This document shows positions 22,547-27,769 of a stretch of 27,769 nucleotides of DNA, piece after piece. The DNA lies in IMG/VR virus record IMGVR_UViG_3300003885_000406, positions 1 to 27,769 of that record; one strand, 5' to 3'. Every line of letters starts with the position of its first letter. Within the stretch, counting starts at the first letter, position 1. Origin of the DNA: a virus. Made by a program: the position numbers and the translations under genes. The notes beneath the pieces are model-generated. The model saw nothing but the letters and a program-made list of their open reading frames with translations, had not been told where the DNA came from and searched no databases.

Positions 22547-24195
22547 TAGCTCCTTCCGCCTATGGTGAATAGGAGTTTTATAGAATTAAGTATGAAGGAG
22601 CCTATGAATATCAGTGAGTGATTCCTTCCAGGAGCATCTAAGTAATACTCTCTATACCCCACAGTTCCTGCAGTCTCAGTACCTGTAACCTGTGAAGACT
22701 CATTGACTCCATTAAGAGATACTGAGTCCGTGAAGGAGAAGGTATCAGCTGCATCAACATTCTCAGTTGTTACGCTTTGAAGATGTAACATACGATCTCT
22801 TGTGTACTGGTACTTACCTAAGATAAGAACTCCATTACGAGTTGTATCTACTGAATTAAAGGATACTAAAACAACTTTACCTGTTTTGTCTAATAAGGCT
22901 ATAACTTCTTTAGAAGACTCTCTATATTCATAACTAGCGGTGGTTAAAGTTATAGGCGTTAATATCCTGCTAGTATGCTCAAAGGACTTAACATGAGTAT
23001 ATCTAATCTTACCCATCCTATTTAAATGTAGGTCATATATAAAAGCATGAGTAAGCTCAGTCAACCCATAGGATATAACTATATACCTATTAGCTATATA
23101 GTTAACCCTTTTATTTAAGGGGGCGCCAGAGACTGTAGTAGTTAGACTGAGGCTTTTAGTTAACTCATCAAAGTCCTCTAGGGTCTTCTCCCCAAAGAAA
23201 TCTGTAAGCTCAGGTAATAGTAGGGAAGCTTTATTAGGTTGTATAGAAGCTAGTCCTGCTTCAGTGTAAGCAATCTGAGTAGAAGACTCTATAGAGTTAT
23301 CTGCAATAAGACCTCTATTAAAAGAAGCCGCATTACCTGGAGGAAGTAACTCAACCTCAGACTCTCTTACGCCACTAGACCCTTCTATGGGCTTAAATTT
23401 ATAGGGAAACTGTTTGTTACCTGTATAAGTAGCTGCAACTATATTATACTCCGCATAGATTATAAAGCCTGTAGAGTTTCCTTTAACTTCGGTTATACCT
23501 CCCCTTACCCCTTCTATAGTTGCAAAGCCCGCACCTGTTATCGCAGAAGGAGCGAAATCTAAGGGGTCGAGTAAAGAGCTCCAAGCTACTTGTCCTAACT
23601 CATTCCAAGCTATTAACTGACCTGCGCTAGAAGAAGCTATACCTCCTAGGCTTAATATGGGCATACCTATAAAAGCTACTAAGGCTAAGCTAGGGGTATA
23701 TCCCGGTAGGTCACCCTCCATCTCAACTCTATAAGGCTTGAATATAGTATATATATAAGACTGCCCCTGAGCAAAACCTACGGATATCTTATTTTGAACT
23801 GCTGTACCTGCTATTGCAGGGTCTTTGATCCAAACTGCTACATCATCTCTAGCTAAATAAAAGGTAGTATTAGTAGCTATGCAGCCATAAATACTGATAG
23901 TGCTGTCCCACCTAGCTAGTACATTATCATAATAACTAGGTACTAATAAGATCCCATCTATAGAGGTAGTAGCATCTCCACCAGTAGGGGCAGGAATAAG
24001 GTCTTTAAACCCAACACTCTGCATACCTCTTTTCGTAGGCATAACATTGTGCATGTACACAATCTCAGGGGGATTAGAGTCCTCTCCTGTAGGAGTATTT
24101 CTATCATTACTCACAAGAACAGTCTGACCAAGCTCGCTAGAAAGCAGAGGCATGTCAGACTTCTTAAGGTTTATGCGATGATTGAACTGTGCCAT
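22546..24195 (-). CDS. Probable tail hub / packaged-DNA stabilisation beta-propeller protein
   Basis: The 549-residue product is nearly all beta-strands. A segment of the kind found in phage stabilisation and tail-tube proteins is seen near residues 195-215 (WNELGQVAWSSLLDPLDFAP, where the host-family pattern is W-S-x-x-x-P-x-D/W-F), along with repeats of strand-turn units (YNIVAATYTGNKQFPYKFKP). P22 gp10 and similar plug proteins are of this type and size. It has no signal peptide. Start ATG 24195 has AGGAG 16 bases upstream, a long spacing. In P22-like order it lies before the needle and ejection genes, which agrees with what follows here. T7 gp12-like tail nozzle protein is an alternative. 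Confidence 0.5.
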   Translation of the reverse strand: MAQFNHRINLKKSDMPLLSSELGQTVLVSNDRNTPTGEDSNPPEIVYMHNVMPTKRGMQSVGFKDLIPAPTGGDATTSIDGILLVPSYYDNVLARWDSTISIYGCIATNTTFYLARDDVAVWIKDPAIAGTAVQNKISVGFAQGQSYIYTIFKPYRVEMEGDLPGYTPSLALVAFIGMPILSLGGIASSSAGQLIAWNELGQVAWSSLLDPLDFAPSAITGAGFATIEGVRGGITEVKGNSTGFIIYAEYNIVAATYTGNKQFPYKFKPIEGSSGVRESEVELLPPGNAASFNRGLIADNSIESSTQIAYTEAGLASIQPNKASLLLPELTDFFGEKTLEDFDELTKSLSLTTTVSGAPLNKRVNYIANRYIVISYGLTELTHAFIYDLHLNRMGKIRYTHVKSFEHTSRILTPITLTTASYEYRESSKEVIALLDKTGKVVLVSFNSVDTTRNGVLILGKYQYTRDRMLHLQSVTTENVDAADTFSFTDSVSLNGVNESSQVTGTETAGTVGYREYYLDAPGRNHSLIFIGSFILNSIKLLFTIGGRS

Positions 24196-24221
24196 GTTAG
24201 TTTATTAAATCTCCTAGTAAT

Positions 24222-24647
24222 CTAATATGTTATTACTATCCGAGCCTCTGGCGCCTTCGGTGGACTTGTTGGGTCTACAGGTACTCCAGCGGTTGTTATC
24301 TGTACTTCAACACTCTCTTTAGAACTTCTACCCTCTAAATCAGATACTCGCATCCGTAGCCCATAAGTTATACCGGCCTCAAGATTCAGAGTATAAGAAT
24401 CGATAGCATGAGTGTTTAGTGTGACCATACATGACATATTCGTATCAGTAATATCATACCAACGTATCTGATAAGACTTGATTTCTTTATGTGCAAACGG
24501 TTTTTCTACACCGCTATCATCAGCTTCTCGTAGAGTAGGGTCAGTCCAGCTAATTGTCTCAGCGTAGGTATTATCAGGAACAATACATTCGATAGCATTA
24601 ACAGATAGGGGTAAGAACAGAGCTATTGCTAGTATTAAATATTTCAT
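24222..24647 (-). CDS. Exported 141-aa protein, fibronectin-III-like
   Basis: The N-terminus is a clear Sec signal peptide: MKYLILAIALFLPLSVNA, then a likely cut after Ala18. The rest (about 120 residues) is beta-rich and resembles one fibronectin type III domain, with a Trp in the B strand region (ETISWTDP), a tyrosine corner-like segment (SYTLNLEAGITYGLRMR) and a Pro-rich end. Cys21 and Cys73 could form a disulfide, as fits a periplasmic protein. It overlaps the upstream gene as ATGA at 24644-24647. Exported proteins inside a virion operon are unusual; superinfection exclusion, envelope modification or a virion decoration are possible. Confidence 0.65.
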   Translation of the reverse strand: MKYLILAIALFLPLSVNAIECIVPDNTYAETISWTDPTLREADDSGVEKPFAHKEIKSYQIRWYDITDTNMSCMVTLNTHAIDSYTLNLEAGITYGLRMRVSDLEGRSSKESVEVQITTAGVPVDPTSPPKAPEARIVITY

Positions 24648-25171
24648 TGTACTGCTCCTGGCTTAATAACTATTGTTGCCGTATTACCCTTGGGTAGAGC
24701 AAACCAGACAGTGGGTGCCTGTGGAGACATAACAGGGGGCGGGTCAATTGGAGGTGGTATATCAATCGGTGTATCAACTACTGTTACAACAATCGCATTA
24801 TCAGAAGGACTTTCATTACCAAAGATATCAGTAGTAGTCACAATAGTTGAATATGTCTCAGGCTTCTTATACAAGAATACTGCATTATGAGTGCCTTCTA
24901 TTACTTGATTCGTCCACATATTACCCGTAGCTTGGAAGTATATATTAGAGCTTGCAATCTCCTCAATAGGGAGAGCTGTATCATCTACACGAGTTGTAGC
25001 ATGATTGAATTTCATGTAGACATTAGGAGCTTCACCATTAACACCGGGAATAACAACACAGTTCTGGATAACAGAACCATCGTCTAATACGCAGGTTGTA
25101 TCTACACCAGTAACCGCAATGGCATAAGCATTGAGTGGAAGGACTAATGCTAGTAGTAATAGTTTGTTCAT
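24644..25171 (-). CDS. Exported 175-aa protein, Ig/fibronectin-III-like
   Basis: A short signal peptide (MNKLLLLALVLPLNAYA) opens the product. The mature part is beta-rich, with a paired Cys29 and Cys38 near the start and a strand pattern typical of Ig-like or fibronectin III folds (VFLYKKPETYSTIVTTTDIF). It ends in a Pro/Ile linker (DIPPPIDPPPVMSPQAP) and a short strand region. It shares design with the following gene, including a signal peptide, beta domain and Pro-rich tail, so the two may be a duplicated or paired set. Start ATG 25171 follows GAGG five bases upstream. Function is not known. Confidence 0.65.
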   Translation of the reverse strand: MNKLLLLALVLPLNAYAIAVTGVDTTCVLDDGSVIQNCVVIPGVNGEAPNVYMKFNHATTRVDDTALPIEEIASSNIYFQATGNMWTNQVIEGTHNAVFLYKKPETYSTIVTTTDIFGNESPSDNAIVVTVVDTPIDIPPPIDPPPVMSPQAPTVWFALPKGNTATIVIKPGAVQ

Positions 25172-25192
25172 AGTAACCTCTGTTATTTAAAC

Positions 25193-25396
25193 TTATGGTA
25201 GTAAACTTTTCTTACTATTGTCGTTAGCTGAGCCATCAACAGCCTTGCCCTTATACTCGTTCTTCTTAGCATCACCGCTATCCAGTATTGTAGACTGCGA
25301 TATCTTAACCTCGATGAAGTTACATGCCTGAATAATTAGAGGTCCAGCCAATATTGCAGAGGCTATGAAGCAGATTCTAATTAGTATTTTTACCAT
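25193..25396 (-). CDS. 67-aa membrane-anchored protein or lipoprotein
   Basis: Residues 4-24 are hydrophobic with a basic start (MVKILIRICFIASAILAGPL), followed by IIQAC where Cys25 could be lipidated; the lipobox IQAC is imperfect, so a plain membrane anchor is an equal option. The remaining 40 residues are hydrophilic and Lys/Asp/Ser-rich. A small anchored protein with a soluble tail recalls spanins, but there is no lysis gene beside it. It starts 7 bases inside the end of the tail fibre gene and lies directly before the two exported proteins. Confidence 0.6.
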   Translation of the reverse strand: MVKILIRICFIASAILAGPLIIQACNFIEVKISQSTILDSGDAKKNEYKGKAVDGSANDNSKKSLLP

Positions 25397-27769
25397 AGCC
25401 TATTCAGCTCATCAGCTATCCATCTTGCATATTTTGCATGCCCAATACGAGAGGGGTGCCTGTCATCTGCATTACCGTCCCATTGCCCCCAGTCAGCAGG
25501 GTCAAAATTGTCATGCCCACCAAACAAAGTGAAGGTATCAAGTTTATTACACCCTGTTAACCCTAAAATAGCTGTCCTTACAGATAAGTCGCGGTTCTTA
25601 TACTGAGCCGTGTTGTACTGTGACTCAACATTTATTGGTGGAATCGTTAGTACCAATATCCGATTATTTCCAGCAGCAATCAGATTATCAATACTGACCT
25701 GCATAGCCGTTTGGAATGTCCCGTCTGATAAGTCAGCATCTGTATTATTGAGATTAGTCACATCATTTGTGCCGATACTGATAACGGATACAGTCGGGAC
25801 ATTAAAGCCTGTTATAGAATCAATTATGCGAGTACCAAAGTTCTCACTTTCACCATCTAATTGTAGGATACCAGTACCGCCCTTGCCCCAAAAATAAGCC
25901 CTGTTACCGCCTAGAGGCTTTCCGTACTCGTTAAGGTTTCCATGCGTCCTAGCGAGCATACCAGTATCATATATGTTTCCATTTCCATCATATTCAGTAC
26001 CTGTTTTACCATCAGGTGTTTCAGATGTTATAGCCATAAATACAGGCGAATATTGGCCTAACTTAGTAAATGAATCACCGTAGAAATTAAGCGTTGTATA
26101 AGGCGTGTAGGCAATCGTATCATCTACGCCTCCTAATGATACCTGGAAGTTTTTGACTCTTGTAGTTGTAGAACCTCCAATTAAAGACCCTATAAAAATT
26201 TGCGCTAAATCTGTCGTAACCATCGCAGCGGGTGAGATTGCTTCACCCATCAATAGCTTATTCAGGTAAAACTTAATAGTAGTGGTTCCGCCAGTTGTAG
26301 ACCACATATAATCAAGTCTAGTGCGAACACCTTTTCCATCTGAGCTAGCGTGAGCGATAAATAAATTGCTGTTATAGCGCCGAATTACAAGCTCACCAAC
26401 ACCGTTTAATCGAATTCCCAGATGTTCGGCGTTGCCTACGATTGAGGCCATAAATCCATAAGACTGTGTTACCGCTGTGCCACTTTTAATGTCTATGCCG
26501 GACGAGTCAATATCTAACATTATTTGCCCAGAGTTAACAAGGTTTAATTTTTCATTGGCAGTAAACACATCGCCGAAATCAAGATAGGCATTACTGTTCA
26601 GAATCATTCCATCATTGAATGTGACAGAGCCAGCACCGGAACCCACTAATGTTCCTCCGCTTAAGTTGCCCGAATCAACCAGTGACGCAGAAAGAAGTGC
26701 ACTAGCATCACCGAATGTCTGGAATAAACTAACAGGGGAGGTTACATCTAGGCAGTTTTTAAGAACAATCGTTTGAGACTCTAATGGAACAAATGTTGGA
26801 ATAACATCAAATAGTTTCCAATCAAGGATAGAATCACTAAAGGCAAATGCGCTGCCACGCATTCCAACATTAGTACCAGTAAGTAAGGGATTAACTACAA
26901 TAGTTAATTTTGTTTCTGGCTCTTCTTTGAAATAACAAGTAACGTTTATTCCGTCACTCTCAACTGCAAATGTAGCAGGAGAAAACATGCTTACATTAGT
27001 TTGTATAGATGGTATGTCATTGTTCACACCGCCAACTCTTTCTCTAAAATTAATTTGCCATGTTGATGCACCTGCATTTTTTCGCAACTGACATCTAAGC
27101 TCATTATTTGCATCTGCGCGGCGAACTAGTATTGCAGATGTTCTTGTTGCTGCAATAGGATTCTCAGCCGACTGTATAATAACCTCACCATATGCAGTCG
27201 GGATTGGTATCACTAGCTGTACTTCACCACTAGCAATACCATTTGTAGCAGAAACCCCATCTGCCGCTATTTCATAACCGCCACCTAGCCATGCCTCACC
27301 ACCATCAATAGGCAATATAGGTCTATCACGTAATAACACGCCTGCTGTTCCGTTGAACTCATCGTGTAAGGTTATATTTGGGACTGTTAGGGTGCTGGTA
27401 TCTAGAAGATTACCTGTAGCTTTATCATACAGTCCCTTAGTAACATCACCAGCAACTTCTGGCGTAGGCCACGTCAAATCAAACGCTAGTGGGTTAGCAG
27501 GACTGATGTTTATATCAGGATTAATTGTGGCTATTTCATCTACTGATCCGGCTGTTATGAATTTCTTAATTGAGATAGAGTTAAGAACCGCTGTTTCACC
27601 TACTGCACCGGCGATATTATATATAGCATATTCAGAGGTTCCTGAATCAACAACGACATCTTGGAAGGATTTACCAAGAGTTGTAAACGTCACTCCATTC
27701 ACATTGTTATTGGGGAACACTTGTACATCAGATGCACCATTTAACGCGGCTATATCAACTTCTATTCTC
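25390..27769 (-). CDS. Tail fibre with C-terminal SGNH/GDSL esterase domain (N-terminus outside window)
   Basis: The frame is open to the right window edge, and the GTG at 27720-27718 is inside it, so the true start lies outside the window. About 792 residues are seen. The first two-thirds are beta-rich and resemble one or two LamG/concanavalin-like sandwiches (such as FRERVGGVNNDIPSIQTNV). The last 232 residues are an SGNH hydrolase: GDS (Ser at 26073-26071), SIGTND with the block III Asn, and DRHP with the catalytic Asp and His. Such fibres bind and deacetylate surface polysaccharide. Lys codons are mainly AAA and Arg includes CGC, unlike the rest of the window, which suggests exchange by recombination. 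Confidence 0.85.
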   Translation of the reverse strand, partial: RIEVDIAALNGASDVQVFPNNNVNGVTFTTLGKSFQDVVVDSGTSEYAIYNIAGAVGETAVLNSISIKKFITAGSVDEIATINPDINISPANPLAFDLTWPTPEVAGDVTKGLYDKATGNLLDTSTLTVPNITLHDEFNGTAGVLLRDRPILPIDGGEAWLGGGYEIAADGVSATNGIASGEVQLVIPIPTAYGEVIIQSAENPIAATRTSAILVRRADANNELRCQLRKNAGASTWQINFRERVGGVNNDIPSIQTNVSMFSPATFAVESDGINVTCYFKEEPETKLTIVVNPLLTGTNVGMRGSAFAFSDSILDWKLFDVIPTFVPLESQTIVLKNCLDVTSPVSLFQTFGDASALLSASLVDSGNLSGGTLVGSGAGSVTFNDGMILNSNAYLDFGDVFTANEKLNLVNSGQIMLDIDSSGIDIKSGTAVTQSYGFMASIVGNAEHLGIRLNGVGELVIRRYNSNLFIAHASSDGKGVRTRLDYMWSTTGGTTTIKFYLNKLLMGEAISPAAMVTTDLAQIFIGSLIGGSTTTRVKNFQVSLGGVDDTIAYTPYTTLNFYGDSFTKLGQYSPVFMAITSETPDGKTGTEYDGNGNIYDTGMLARTHGNLNEYGKPLGGNRAYFWGKGGTGILQLDGESENFGTRIIDSITGFNVPTVSVISIGTNDVTNLNNTDADLSDGTFQTAMQVSIDNLIAAGNNRILVLTIPPINVESQYNTAQYKNRDLSVRTAILGLTGCNKLDTFTLFGGHDNFDPADWGQWDGNADDRHPSRIGHAKYARWIADELNRLW

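Noticed and set aside
27718-27720. GTG 27720 as the true start of the tail fibre
   Set aside because: The frame stays open for 16 more codons to the window edge with fibre-like sequence, and no ribosome binding site precedes the GTG.
1-27769. tRNA, rRNA, integrase, repressor or attachment sites
   Set aside because: I saw no cloverleaf with a TTCRANY arm, no tyrosine or serine recombinase, and no repressor-like helix-turn-helix gene; the window gives no evidence for or against a temperate lifestyle.

Overview
This window reads as part of a tailed double-stranded DNA phage genome with a short, P22- or T7-like ejection apparatus. It is AT-rich (about 40% GC by eye) and densely packed. Most genes overlap by the 4-base ATGA or 1-base TAATG arrangement. 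I see no rRNA, tRNA, CRISPR or transposase. Shine-Dalgarno sites, sigma70-like promoter elements and a UUCG-loop terminator point to a bacterial, probably Gram-negative, host. The host genus cannot be named from sequence alone.

Positions 1-14558 (+ strand) hold the DNA replication and recombination arm. In order these are: the tail of a cut gene, an unknown protein, a RecD/Dda-like SF1 helicase, a promoter-gene-terminator cassette whose gene needs a +1 frameshift, and a chain of small unknown proteins including two single-membrane-segment microproteins. Next come a RecB/Cas4-type nuclease with four cysteines, two small proteins, a Sak4-like RecA-fold ATPase, and a small acidic-N-terminus protein that may bind ssDNA. 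A structured non-coding segment follows, then a family A DNA polymerase with 3'-5' exonuclease, a 53-aa protein, a zinc-ribbon protein, a DUF3987-type helicase, a DHH phosphoesterase, a DUF6378 protein, a protein ending in an SSB-like acidic tip, and a basic protein. Together this could unwind, resect, anneal and copy the phage genome.

The two arms meet at 14555-14558, where a + gene and a - gene share the palindrome CTAG as their stop codons.

Positions 14555-27769 (- strand, read right to left) hold a virion and host-interaction arm. It begins with a tail fibre carrying a C-terminal SGNH/GDSL esterase, whose N-terminus lies outside the window. Then come a possible lipoprotein, two proteins with Sec signal peptides, and a likely beta-propeller tail/stabilisation protein. 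After these are a 58-aa protein, a Gly/Ser-rich protein, a coiled-coil protein and a 1727-aa giant protein. The last five resemble the P22 order of gp10, needle and ejection proteins, but this rests on order and composition, not on detected homology. Terminase, portal and capsid genes are not in the window.

The most notable signals are the CCC-TAG +1 frameshift at 2592-2597, a hairpin of about 86 nt just upstream of the polymerase gene, an SSB-type DDDVPF tail on a 102-aa protein, a histidine at the nucleotide-selecting position of the polymerase O-helix, exported proteins inside the virion operon, and strong depletion of GATC.
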